Part shown: positions 11,838-18,483 of the stretch, piece by piece | Layout of the letters: each line of letters starts with the position of its first letter | Position numbering within the stretch: position 1 is the first letter of the stretch | Source of the DNA: UBA12068 sp038318455 | Lineage (GTDB): Bacteria; Patescibacteriota; Minisyncoccia; Moranbacterales; GWC2-37-73 | Assembly: GCA_038318455.1 (NCBI GenBank) | Contig: JBBQCF010000020.1 | Span: forward strand, 1-18,483 | DNA length: 18,483 nucleotides | Reading direction: 5' to 3' | Notes under the pieces: model-generated | Told to the model about the DNA's origin: nothing | Database searches by the model: none | Seen by the model: only the letters and a program-made list of their open reading frames with translations | Made by a program: the position numbers and the translations under genes

Positions 11838-13289
11838 TTAATTTATTTCATACGTATGTGCCATATTCAAAAGTCCTTCCTCATCAAACCACTTCCCCAT
11901 CAATTGTCCGCCCACTGGCAGCTCTTTTCCCTCAACTGAAATTGTTCCTATTGGAAAAGAAATGGCAGGAACACCAGCCAAGTTAGCAGTAATTGTATAA
12001 ATATCTGACAAATACATCTTAAGTGGATCTTTTGATTTTTCACCAAATTTAAAAGCTACTTCCGGCGTGGTTGGAGAATAAATAAAATCAACTTTTTTGT
12101 AAGCTTCCTCAAAATCCCTCCGAATAAGTGCGCGAACTTTTTGCGCTTTCAAATAAAAAGCATCATAATATCCAGCACTAAGAGTGTATGTCCCAAGCAT
12201 GATACGACGCTTCACTTCATCGCCAAATCCAATTTTACGTGTATCTAAATATGTTTCTAATAATTTTTTTGGCAATTCTTTTTCCGAAGTTTCAGAATTT
12301 TTTTCATCTTCGCTACGCAGACCAAATTTAATGCCATCAAATTTTGCCAAATTGGAACTAACTTCACTGGTCATGATAATATAATAAGTTGGCAAAGCAA
12401 ACTCGCAGTGTGGCAAACTTATCGTTTCAATTTTTGCTCCAAGTTTCTTGAATTTTTCTAAAGATTTTTCAAATTCTTTTTTAATATCACCATCCAAATC
12501 ATCAACATATTCCTTTGGAACTCCAATAACTTTTCCAGTGATATTTCCAATCAAATAATCTTCATAATTCTTATCACCACTTTTGGCAGTTGTTGCATCC
12601 AAAATATCCTCACCTGAAATTCGCGACAAAATAATAGCCACATCTTCAACACTCTTTGCAATTGGTCCGATTTGATCCAAGCTAGAAGCCATTGCAATAG
12701 CACCAGAACGTGAAACTCTGCCATAGGTAGGCTTGAGTCCTACAACTCCACAAAAAGAAGCTGGCTGACGAATTGAACCGCCAGTATCAGTTCCCAAAGA
12801 CCAAACAGCTTCGCCCGCTGCTACTGCTGCCACACTTCCACCAGATGATCCACCGGGAACTCTTTTTGTGTCAACTGGATTCTTGGTGGTTTTATATGCA
12901 CTATTTTCAGTTGATGATCCCATTGCAAATTCATCCATGTTTGCCTTGCCCAAAATCACAGCTCCGCAATCTTTCAATTTTCGAATTACAGTTGCATCAT
13001 ATGGTGCAATATAATTATCTAAAATTTTTGAACCAGCAGTGGTACGCACACCATCAATACAAATATTATCTTTGATTGCACAAGGAATTCCCTCGATCAA
13101 ATCTATCTTTTCTCCTTTGGCAATTTTTTCATCAACCAATCTAGCCTGCTCGATTGCCAATTCCTTCGTCAAAGTGAGATATGCGCCAATTTCTTGGTCG
13201 CCTTTTTCAATCACATCAAAATAATCCTCCGCAAGTTTAGTTGCGGTTATTTCTTTATTTATTAATTTTTCATGTAATTCTCGTATCAT
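11838..13289 (-). CDS. gatA: Glu/Asp-tRNA(Gln/Asn) amidotransferase subunit A
   Basis: GatA releases ammonia from glutamine for the GatCAB complex, which converts Glu-tRNA(Gln) and Asp-tRNA(Asn) to their amides in organisms lacking the matching synthetases. The 483 residues from the ATG at 13287-13289 are the normal length and show the amidase signature. The catalytic triad is K73 (AIKDN), S148 (PGGSSGGS) and nucleophile S172 (DTGGSIRQPA); the spacing of 75 and 24 residues equals that of known GatA. A longer frame to 13349 would add 20 residues encoded by a stutter repeat and is rejected. gatC lies upstream across a 173-base repeat-filled gap; gatB is not in the window. Confidence 0.96.
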   Translation of the reverse strand: MIRELHEKLINKEITATKLAEDYFDVIEKGDQEIGAYLTLTKELAIEQARLVDEKIAKGEKIDLIEGIPCAIKDNICIDGVRTTAGSKILDNYIAPYDATVIRKLKDCGAVILGKANMDEFAMGSSTENSAYKTTKNPVDTKRVPGGSSGGSVAAVAAGEAVWSLGTDTGGSIRQPASFCGVVGLKPTYGRVSRSGAIAMASSLDQIGPIAKSVEDVAIILSRISGEDILDATTAKSGDKNYEDYLIGNITGKVIGVPKEYVDDLDGDIKKEFEKSLEKFKKLGAKIETISLPHCEFALPTYYIIMTSEVSSNLAKFDGIKFGLRSEDEKNSETSEKELPKKLLETYLDTRKIGFGDEVKRRIMLGTYTLSAGYYDAFYLKAQKVRALIRRDFEEAYKKVDFIYSPTTPEVAFKFGEKSKDPLKMYLSDIYTITANLAGVPAISFPIGTISVEGKELPVGGQLMGKWFDEEGLLNMAHTYEIN

Positions 13290-13425
13290 TCGGAATAATT
13301 TGAAATTTGAAATTTTAAATTTGAAATCAAATAAAAATTTTAAATGCAAATTTTAAAAATTAAGCATTAAAAATTCATTTTAAATTAAAAATTTTAAATT
13401 AAAAATTCAAAGAACATTTATTATA
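13290..13425. repeat. Stutter inverted repeat (gatC-gatA gap)
   Basis: The left arm repeats GAAATTTGAAATTTT/AAATTTGAAAT words (about 13299-13330). The right arm (about 13375-13411) repeats TTTTAAATTAAAAA words that are approximately the reverse complement. Near the centre AATGC (13342-13346) can pair with GCATT (13363-13367), extended by TTTT/AAAA. The remaining bases to 13462 are AT-rich without visible signals. Confidence 0.6.
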
Positions 13426-13462
13426 AAACTAAATCAATTTTAAATACACTATCAACAAACAA

Positions 13463-13750
13463 TCATAATACTGACTTTACTTTAATATATTCATCTTTAA
13501 CTTCTGGCACATTTTTCATGATTGCCTCTTTTCCAAGTGAGCCAAAATCAGCATTAGCATCGGTGCGAAAAGAATTTTGCATTCCAGTAATATGCCCAAT
13601 AGGCTCAATACCTTCCGTGTCAGCTTCTTCTAATTTTTTAAAATAATCCAAAATATCAGACAAATCATGCTGATATTTTTCAACGTCTTTTTCACTCACC
13701 CCAATACGGGCAAGTGTAGCAATATGCAAAATTTCTTCTTTTGATAACAT
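13463..13750 (-). CDS. gatC: Glu/Asp-tRNA(Gln/Asn) amidotransferase subunit C
   Basis: GatC is the small subunit that wraps around GatA and GatB and stabilises the amidotransferase. The 95 residues match the usual length. The N-terminal helix LSKEEILHIATLARIGVSEKDVEKYQ is the family signature, followed by LSDILDYFKKLEEADTEGIEPIGHI and a C-terminal NVPEVKDEYIKVKSVL. I chose the ATG at 13748-13750; another ATG at 13760-13762 would add MLKF and is equally close in frame. Neither has a Shine-Dalgarno. It lies between ligA and gatA in one direction, but repeat-filled gaps flank it on both sides. Confidence 0.94.
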   Translation of the reverse strand: MLSKEEILHIATLARIGVSEKDVEKYQHDLSDILDYFKKLEEADTEGIEPIGHITGMQNSFRTDANADFGSLGKEAIMKNVPEVKDEYIKVKSVL

Positions 13751-13761
13751 AAATTTCAGCA

Positions 13762-13880
13762 TTAAATCTAAATGTCAAAATCCCAATTTCCAATAAAATC
13801 TTAAATCTCAAATTCAAACTTAAGATTTTGAGCTTTGGATTTTATTTGGCATTTGTCATTTGGATTTTGGATTTTAAACC
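13762..13880. repeat. Stutter inverted repeat, family A copy 3 (ligA-gatC gap)
   Basis: This is the clearest copy. The left arm contains AAATCTAAATGTCAAAATC words and CCAATAAAATC (13790-13800). The right arm runs TTTTATTTGGCATTTGTC and then TTTGGATTTTGGATTTT (13859-13875), which is the approximate reverse complement. At the centre AATCTTAA (13797-13804) and TTAAGATT (13820-13827) make a perfect 8-bp stem with a 15-base loop. It spans the whole gap between the ligA stop and the gatC start. Confidence 0.82.
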
Positions 13881-13890
13881 TATCTTTAAA

Positions 13891-16215
13891 TCACTTTTCT
13901 AATAACACATTAAATCCTTCTTCATCTATGACCTTAACTCCTAGTGCTAAAGCTTTGTCATATTTTGACCCGGCAGCTTCTCCTGCCAAAACATAATCTG
14001 TTTTTTTACTAACAGAGGATGAAACACTTCCACCTTCCTTTCTTATCATATCTTTTGCTTGGTCCCTTGTAAAGCTGTTCAATTGACCAGTAAGCACGAA
14101 TGTCAGGCCATGAAATTTGTCACTTCCAACTTGCAGTTTATCTTCAGTAGTAATTTCAACTCCAAATTCAGCCATTTTTTGCAATAATCCAAGATTATTT
14201 TTATCATTAAACCAAAGTGACAAACTTTCAGCTGATTTTTCCCCGATGCCCTTAATCCCAAGCCATTGTTCCTTTTTAATTTGCGGAAATATTTCAATCA
14301 AATCAGTCAGTGTTTGTACTTTTTTGTCATTTGAATTTTGGGATTGGCTTGGGAATTGGGCATTGGGAATTGGGAATTCTGTATTAACTTCAGAAGAAAT
14401 TAATACAGCCGTTTCTTCTCCTACAAAGCGAATTCCAAGTGCATACAAAAATTTGTCCAAAGAAACATGCTTACTTTTTTCAATTGATTCAATTAATTTC
14501 TCTGATGATCTTTCTGCGAATCTTTCCAATGGCTGAATATCTCCAATTTTAAGATCAAAAATATCAGCAAAATTGGAAATTATTCCTTCACTCATCAATC
14601 TTTCAATAATACTCTCACCAAGACCCACAATATCAAAACCTTTTCTTGACACAAAATGAATCATTTGCCCCATCTCAACCGCAAAACATTTCGGATTGAG
14701 ACAAAAGTGTGCAGCGCTTGCTTCAACATCTGACTTTTTTTCTTGTTTCTTTGTTCCAACAACTTTTCTTTCCACTTCTCCACCACAAATAGGACATTTT
14801 TCGGGCATCTTAAATTCCTTTTCACTGCCATTTCTAAGGCTTTTTACCACCGAAACCACCTCTGGAATGACATCTCCAGCCTTGTGGATGACCACAGTGT
14901 CACCAATTCTCACGTCAAGCCTCTTTATCTCATCCTCATTATGAAGGGTCGCGCGACTCACTACAGAGCCTGCCACACGCACTGGGCGAAGGTGCGCAAC
15001 TGGTGTTAGCGCTCCCGTGCGACCAACTTGTACCAAAATATCCTCCACCACTGTCGTCACTTGCTCGGCTGGAAATTTATAGGCAATTCCCCAGCGCGGA
15101 GCTTTGCCCGTATAGCCCAAGGCCTCTTGAATTTTTCTTGAATTTATCTTAATAACAATGCCATCAATTTCATAATCCTGTTTATCCTTTTTTTGTGTCC
15201 AACTTTCATAAAAATCTTGAATTTCCTGAACCGATTTGCAAAGCTTAAATTCTGGATTAACCTTAAATCCAAGACGCTTTAATAAATTTAATTCCTCAAC
15301 TTGAGTATTTGGTATTTCTAATAAATTATTTTCAGTTGAATTTTTCTTGTCATCGGCAAGCTGTAATCGGTCATCGAATTCCCCTGTATTTTTGTTGACT
15401 GATGACTTGTGACTTGTGACTATGAGCTCATCTATATCATAAATAAATGAATCTAATTTTCTTTTGGCTGCAATTTTTGAATCAAGTTGTCTGATTGTTC
15501 CAGCAGCTGCATTTCTCGTGTTGGCAAAAACAGCTTCGTCTTTTTTTTGTCTCTCAACATTTATTCTTGCTAGTTCTGCTTTGCCTAGCCAGCATTCACC
15601 AACCACAATAGCATCAATTTTATTTTCTAGTTCCAATGGAACAGATTGAATTGTTTTAATATTATGAGTAACATCTTCCCCCACAGCTCCATCGCCACGA
15701 GTTGCCCCAGCGACAAGCACACCATTCTCATAGGTAAGGATCATCTTCAAACCATCAATTTTCATTTCGCAGCAATATTCAATGACTGATGTCTCCATTG
15801 GGATAAGCTCGGAGCAAAACTGATGACTGATGACTTTTTCCGTGACACCATTATCATGATTTCGAGCAATCAGCAATCGGTCATCAGCAATCTGCGCCTT
15901 CTCAACCATTCTCTTAATTTTTTCATCCCACGCTACCAATCCTTCAAAATCAAAAATATCATCAAACGACCACTGTCTGTTTGCATGTCTCACTTTTTTG
16001 AAAGCCTTAAGAGGCTCGGCTCCGACTCTTTGCGTGGGACTGGTCAGCGAAAAAAATTCTGGAAATTCTTTTTCCAATTTTAAAAGCTCTTCAAAAAGAG
16101 AGTCAAATGCCTCATCGGAAATTTCTGGCTCATCTTTAACATGATAAGCATGCCTATGCCTGTCAATTTCCTGGCGAAGTTTTGCTATTCTATTTTTAGT
16201 CTCAATTTTATTCAT
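13891..16215 (-). CDS. ligA: NAD-dependent DNA ligase with three in-frame insertions
   Basis: LigA seals nicks using NAD in replication and repair. Domains in order are: an NMN-binding start (RHAYHVKDEPEISDEAFD), adenylation domain with catalytic K152 in EMKIDG, OB fold (GYTGKAPRWGIAYKFPAEQ, VQVGRTGALTPVA), zinc finger C474/C477/C505/C510, helix-hairpin-helix repeats (GIKGIGEKSAESL), and a BRCT domain from about 699 (LTGQLNSFTRDQA). At 774 residues it is about 100 longer than usual. Three stretches not seen in the family as I know it account for most of this: residues about 107-145, 264-300 and 609-632. All three lie where stutter DNA is found. K152, the zinc cysteines and the BRCT domain remain, so the enzyme is probably active. 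The ATG at 16213-16215 gives a normal N-terminus. Its promoter is at 16251-16259. Confidence 0.95.
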   Translation of the reverse strand: MNKIETKNRIAKLRQEIDRHRHAYHVKDEPEISDEAFDSLFEELLKLEKEFPEFFSLTSPTQRVGAEPLKAFKKVRHANRQWSFDDIFDFEGLVAWDEKIKRMVEKAQIADDRLLIARNHDNGVTEKVISHQFCSELIPMETSVIEYCCEMKIDGLKMILTYENGVLVAGATRGDGAVGEDVTHNIKTIQSVPLELENKIDAIVVGECWLGKAELARINVERQKKDEAVFANTRNAAAGTIRQLDSKIAAKRKLDSFIYDIDELIVTSHKSSVNKNTGEFDDRLQLADDKKNSTENNLLEIPNTQVEELNLLKRLGFKVNPEFKLCKSVQEIQDFYESWTQKKDKQDYEIDGIVIKINSRKIQEALGYTGKAPRWGIAYKFPAEQVTTVVEDILVQVGRTGALTPVAHLRPVRVAGSVVSRATLHNEDEIKRLDVRIGDTVVIHKAGDVIPEVVSVVKSLRNGSEKEFKMPEKCPICGGEVERKVVGTKKQEKKSDVEASAAHFCLNPKCFAVEMGQMIHFVSRKGFDIVGLGESIIERLMSEGIISNFADIFDLKIGDIQPLERFAERSSEKLIESIEKSKHVSLDKFLYALGIRFVGEETAVLISSEVNTEFPIPNAQFPSQSQNSNDKKVQTLTDLIEIFPQIKKEQWLGIKGIGEKSAESLSLWFNDKNNLGLLQKMAEFGVEITTEDKLQVGSDKFHGLTFVLTGQLNSFTRDQAKDMIRKEGGSVSSSVSKKTDYVLAGEAAGSKYDKALALGVKVIDEEGFNVLLEK
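14322..14388. repeat. In-frame stutter repeat in ligA, insert 3
   Basis: The DNA repeats GGGAATTGGGCATTGGGAAT-type words (about 14341-14379), flanked by GAATT and AATTC. It encodes NTEFPIPNAQFPSQSQNSND within ligA residues about 609-632, between helix-hairpin-helix segments, where other LigA proteins have a short turn. The reading frame is kept. Confidence 0.65.
15316..15426. repeat. In-frame stutter repeat in ligA, insert 2
   Basis: It contains AATCGGTCATC (15365-15375), GACTGATGACT (15397-15407) and a tandem TGACTTGTGACTTGTGACT. The two sides are roughly inverted copies. It encodes ligA residues about 264-300, between the adenylation domain strand FIYDIDEL and the next conserved helix EELNLLKRLGF. 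Both 11-mers recur in insert 1. Confidence 0.7.
15779..15897. repeat. In-frame stutter inverted repeat in ligA, insert 1
   Basis: GATGACTGATGACT (15822-15835) and GGTCATCAGCAATC (15879-15892) are inverted copies at 11 of 14 positions. The stretch between them includes the palindrome ATCATGAT (15853-15860). It holds the same GACTGATGACT (15825-15835) and AATCGGTCATC (15875-15885) as insert 2. It encodes ligA residues about 107-145, just before catalytic K152. Confidence 0.72.
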
Positions 16216-16250
16216 ATTTTCCAGATATTTACCATTTTTATCTTAATCTT

Positions 16251-16259
16251 ATTATATCA
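16251..16259 (-). promoter_or_regulatory. Extended -10 promoter of ligA
   Basis: On the minus strand TGATATAAT (16251-16259) is an extended -10 box with a perfect TATAAT. No good -35 is visible. The leader would be about 29 bases, with a weak GGAAA just before the ATG. Confidence 0.6.
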
Positions 16260-16265
16260 TACAAA

Positions 16266-16288
16266 ACAAAAAATAGGCATTAAACCTA
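16266..16288 (-). terminator. Weak terminator of the pilin gene cluster
   Basis: On the minus strand TAGG (16285-16288) and CCTA (16274-16277) form a short stem followed by six T. The stem is only 4 bp, so the call is weak. It lies directly upstream of the ligA -10 box. Confidence 0.3.
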
Positions 16289-16345
16289 CTTCTTGAGAAA
16301 ATATCTTCTTTTTGGCCTGAAAAAAACACACGAAGCTTACGTCCC

Positions 16346-16882
16346 CTACCTTAAGGAAACGACTGTTTGAATTTGTGCGGCATTGCCAGCAGGAAGTTTT
16401 GCTAATATCAAAATTTTTCCAATAACTGCACCCGCCGTTGGAGTACCATAAAAAGAGATGTCGGAAATTTCTCCAGCCTTTGTTAGTGGGGAATTTGGCA
16501 ATGGCGGTGTAGCAGTACACGCAGCTATGTCTGCAAGATTTGAAGTACCAACTGACAATGTTCCATTAGCATATCCATATATAACACATTTGCCAGCTGA
16601 ATTGTCAAACATTAATATTTCATTACCACTAACAAATGCCGTTTTGATAACACTACTACGAATTGTTTTGGCCATCAGATTCATGGCATATTGAGCACTT
16701 TCAGCGCCAACTTGTTCATTTTTTGTGATAGTATATCTTTTCAAAAAACTAGCAAAAGTCCCTGACAGCATCACAGCGGCAATTGAAAAAACTGCCAAGG
16801 CAATCAAAGTTTCTATAAGAGAAAAACCAGATTTCATTGTGTTTTTTTTATTACTTTTTTTTATTTTTTGCGTTCTTTTCAT
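16346..16882 (-). CDS. Type IV prepilin-like protein (minor pilin/pseudopilin)
   Basis: The product has a class III prepilin signal: MKSG cut before FSLIETLIALAVFSIAAV, with the conserved Glu at position +5 of the mature protein, then one hydrophobic helix and a soluble C-terminal domain of about 130 residues. The arrangement and size resemble PilW/GspJ-type minor pilins, but the globular part is not diagnostic. The ATG at 16880-16882 adds a basic MKRTQKIKKSNKKNT before the classical start. The internal ATG at 16835-16837 gives a more usual four-residue leader and may be the real start. It is the last of three prepilin genes, 33 bases after the previous stop. Confidence 0.85.
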   Translation of the reverse strand: MKRTQKIKKSNKKNTMKSGFSLIETLIALAVFSIAAVMLSGTFASFLKRYTITKNEQVGAESAQYAMNLMAKTIRSSVIKTAFVSGNEILMFDNSAGKCVIYGYANGTLSVGTSNLADIAACTATPPLPNSPLTKAGEISDISFYGTPTAGAVIGKILILAKLPAGNAAQIQTVVSLR

Positions 16883-16915
16883 TTTTATTCACGTTAATTC
16901 CAAAAAATACTATCC

Positions 16916-17527
16916 TTAATCTGGTAATGTCGCTTCGATTGAAACGCATTTATTTGCAATATTGCAAGTACCCATCAAAGCAAAACCAATGCCATTCCAA
17001 GTAACAAAACTCGTAACTATTATAGTCTTAACAGGCGCTATATTATTTTTAATTTCAATTCTTCGATAAAATTTCGTAGGAGTGAATGGGTCTACAATAC
17101 TATGAGAATAAACACCGCTATTATTGTTGATATTAAGTCGCTGACTTGAATTTTCAGCAAATTCCGCATAGGTAGTATTAACATCAACCAGATAATTAGA
17201 GCCATCGGGTTTCCTAGTCACCATATTAGTACTCACGAAACGTAATGGGTCGTTCTTTTTAAAATTGACCACCAATTCAACACCTTCTTGTGCAAGCTCG
17301 GAAGCGATCACTTGGTTCTTGGCTGTGATTGAATTTTTGATGTTTGAAGACATCATAAGAACCACGGCGATGATGCCAACAGACAAAATAGTCAATGAAA
17401 ACAAAACCTCCACCAAAGAAAAGCCTTGCTTATTTTCGCTTGCCTTAAAAGCAAAAATACCTGTTATGTTTTTTTTATTCTCAAATCTCAATGCTCTGTC
17501 AGCATTAGATGATTTTCTTTTTAGCAT
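16916..17527 (-). CDS. Type IV prepilin-like protein, PilV/GspI type, with long leader
   Basis: The cleavage motif KQG/FSLVEVLFSLTILSVGIIAVV, with Glu at +5, followed by SSNIKNSITAKNQVIASELAQEGVELV is typical of PilV/GspI minor pilins. The C-terminus has a Cys pair (CNIANKC). The only ATG that fits the end of the upstream gene is at 17525-17527, ten bases after that stop. It gives a leader of about 36 residues, much longer than the usual 5-20. The leader DNA includes a palindrome at 17490-17506. A wider open frame reaching 17617 overlaps the upstream gene and is rejected. The product is probably exported and processed by the peptidase encoded at 18059-18483. Confidence 0.83.
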   Translation of the reverse strand: MLKRKSSNADRALRFENKKNITGIFAFKASENKQGFSLVEVLFSLTILSVGIIAVVLMMSSNIKNSITAKNQVIASELAQEGVELVVNFKKNDPLRFVSTNMVTRKPDGSNYLVDVNTTYAEFAENSSQRLNINNNSGVYSHSIVDPFTPTKFYRRIEIKNNIAPVKTIIVTSFVTWNGIGFALMGTCNIANKCVSIEATLPD

Positions 17528-17537
17528 TTTTTTATTT

Positions 17538-18053
17538 TTATGGACAAATACTCGTATTCTGCTCAATAACACTTCCAGTCTTTGAGATGCAAATATATCC
17601 AGAAACAGTATTATCATTAGACACGATCTCTATAACGCTTCCAGCGCTAACATTGCCACTTGGAGCTGTGAAATGAAATTCAAAAGTAGGGTTGAGTGAC
17701 TTAAATTTAACTTTTTTAGTTGCGATATCAAAAGTTTGCGCACTCCCCAAATCGGTGCCTGCTGAATCTTGATAGGATATGCTGTATGTAGTAGTGGTAT
17801 GCGGCGGTATCGCAGGAAGATTTGTTAAGGTGAAATAATATTTATTGGCATATCCTGTTCCAATTTTTTTTCCACTCAAAGACTCATTTTGAAGCTCCCT
17901 AATTTGAGCTGCCACAATTCTACTTGCCGCTTCAACATCAGTATATGCCTTCCTGTCACCTTGTTTTAAAAACAAAACGGCTACCATGATTGTCATAATA
18001 GCAATCACCACCATCAATTCTATAATAGAAAAACCTTTCTTATTTTTATGCAT
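17538..18053 (-). CDS. Type IV prepilin-like protein, GspH/FimT type
   Basis: MHKNKKGFSIIELMVVIAIM is a textbook prepilin start with a seven-residue basic leader, Gly before the cut and Glu at +5. The mature protein of about 164 residues has a long N-terminal helix with AASRIVAAQIRELQNESLSG, then beta-rich sequence and a C-terminal Cys pair (YICISK and SICP). Length and arrangement fit FimT/GspH minor pilins. The ATG at 18051-18053 has AGGA 9 bases upstream, one of the better ribosome sites here. It starts 5 bases after the peptidase stop, so translation is probably coupled. Confidence 0.87.
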   Translation of the reverse strand: MHKNKKGFSIIELMVVIAIMTIMVAVLFLKQGDRKAYTDVEAASRIVAAQIRELQNESLSGKKIGTGYANKYYFTLTNLPAIPPHTTTTYSISYQDSAGTDLGSAQTFDIATKKVKFKSLNPTFEFHFTAPSGNVSAGSVIEIVSNDNTVSGYICISKTGSVIEQNTSICP

Positions 18054-18058
18054 AAATA

Positions 18059-18483
18059 TTATCCTAATATATAAAACCAATATCTAAGAGCTGGAAAAAT
18101 TTGCGGTAAAATAATTGTCAAAAAAGTTCCCGTAATCAAAAATGGTGCAAATGGAACTTGGCTTTTCATGGTTTTTTTACTGACCACAATCAAACCAACA
18201 CTAATAAGTGCGCCAATTGTGAAAGACAACATCAGAGCAAAAAGAATATTTGGCCAACCAACAATCATTCCAACCAAAACACCAAGGTATACATCTCCAT
18301 ATCCCATCCAAGTTTCCTTGGAATATGCTGCCAGCGCAAAGAAAAAACCACCTGCCACCATTGCCCCCAAAATTCCTGCAAATATTCTAAGCTCAAAAAT
18401 TGAAGCTACGCTGTGAAAATTTTGATAATCGACAAAAAGAAAATAAATCAAACTAACGCCTATCCCCGCCCATAAAATTAACA
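18059..18483 (-). CDS. pilD: Prepilin peptidase, A24 family (5' end outside the window)
   Basis: This inner-membrane aspartic protease removes the leader from type IV prepilins. About 141 residues are visible, with the frame open to the window edge. They comprise several membrane helices and the second catalytic motif MGYGDVYLGVLVGMIVG (GxGD, with the catalytic Asp). VPFAPFLITGTFLTIIL, the typical C-terminal helix start, follows. The first catalytic Asp and any N-terminal methylase domain would be upstream of 18483. An internal TTG at 18449-18451 could be misread as the start. Three prepilin genes follow directly, which fits its role. Confidence 0.9.
   Translation of the reverse strand, partial: LILWAGIGVSLIYFLFVDYQNFHSVASIFELRIFAGILGAMVAGGFFFALAAYSKETWMGYGDVYLGVLVGMIVGWPNILFALMLSFTIGALISVGLIVVSKKTMKSQVPFAPFLITGTFLTIILPQIFPALRYWFYILG

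Noticed and set aside
13290..13349. gatA starting 20 residues earlier
   Set aside because: The extension is encoded by a stutter repeat and gives a Phe/Lys-rich peptide absent from GatA; the start at 13289 gives the standard length and active-site spacing.
14117..14536. 139-codon plus-strand frame opposite ligA
   Set aside because: It is antisense to the helix-hairpin-helix and BRCT region of a well-supported ligase.
16257..16520. 87-codon minus-strand frame overlapping the end of the third prepilin gene
   Set aside because: It is out of frame with a good prepilin gene and its product is a Trp/Cys-rich nonsense sequence.

Overview
This window is an AT-rich bacterial chromosome segment packed with housekeeping genes. 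It looks like a member of the Candidate Phyla Radiation (Patescibacteria, Parcubacteria-like). That placement is inferred from the compact gene set, mostly weak or absent Shine-Dalgarno sites, tRNAs without an encoded CCA, the gene content (GatA/GatC, LigA, type IV pilin genes, paired GH130-like proteins, orphan membrane proteins) and the unusual repeats. No 16S gene is present to confirm it.

Layout. Nearly everything lies on the minus strand. Positions 1-410 hold the start of a dCMP deaminase gene with a clear promoter. Next, read right to left, comes a translation/secretion cluster: tRNA-Ala, tRNA-Ile, terminator, secE, nusG, rplK, rplA, terminator. At 3250-3660 there is a plus-strand unit: promoter, structured leader, a 76-residue orphan gene and a strong terminator. 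Positions 3714-6345 carry gyrB and an upstream four-helix membrane protein gene. At 6476-6913 a consensus plus-strand promoter drives initiator tRNA-Met, tRNA-Met and tRNA-Asp. Behind them sits a 163-bp island bounded by a duplicate of the tRNA-Asp 3' end. Positions 7152-10942 hold two tandem genes for double five-bladed-propeller, GH130-like proteins. Positions 11161-16215 hold a membrane-anchored HEPN-like protein gene, gatA, gatC and ligA. Positions 16346-18483 hold three prepilin genes behind the 3' part of a prepilin peptidase gene.

How the genes work together. rplA, rplK, nusG and secE serve the ribosome, transcription elongation and Sec export. gatC and gatA encode two subunits of the Glu/Asp-tRNA amidotransferase; gatB is not here. 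gyrB and ligA serve DNA topology and joining. The prepilin peptidase would process the three prepilins encoded directly after it.

Most notable signal. Almost every gap between co-oriented genes is filled by an imperfect inverted repeat whose arms are built from stuttering short words, often around a small perfect hairpin. Three copies (1262-1394, 5828-5946, 13762-13880) are clearly one sequence family. Others share the architecture but use different words. Related stutter sequence also lies in frame inside ligA at three places that look like insertions relative to the family, and two of these share two identical 11-mers. This resembles the idea of the Rickettsia palindromic elements, which sit within reading frames, but in a different lineage and sequence family. 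The second strongest signal is the tRNA-Asp-associated island, which can fold into two strong hairpins.
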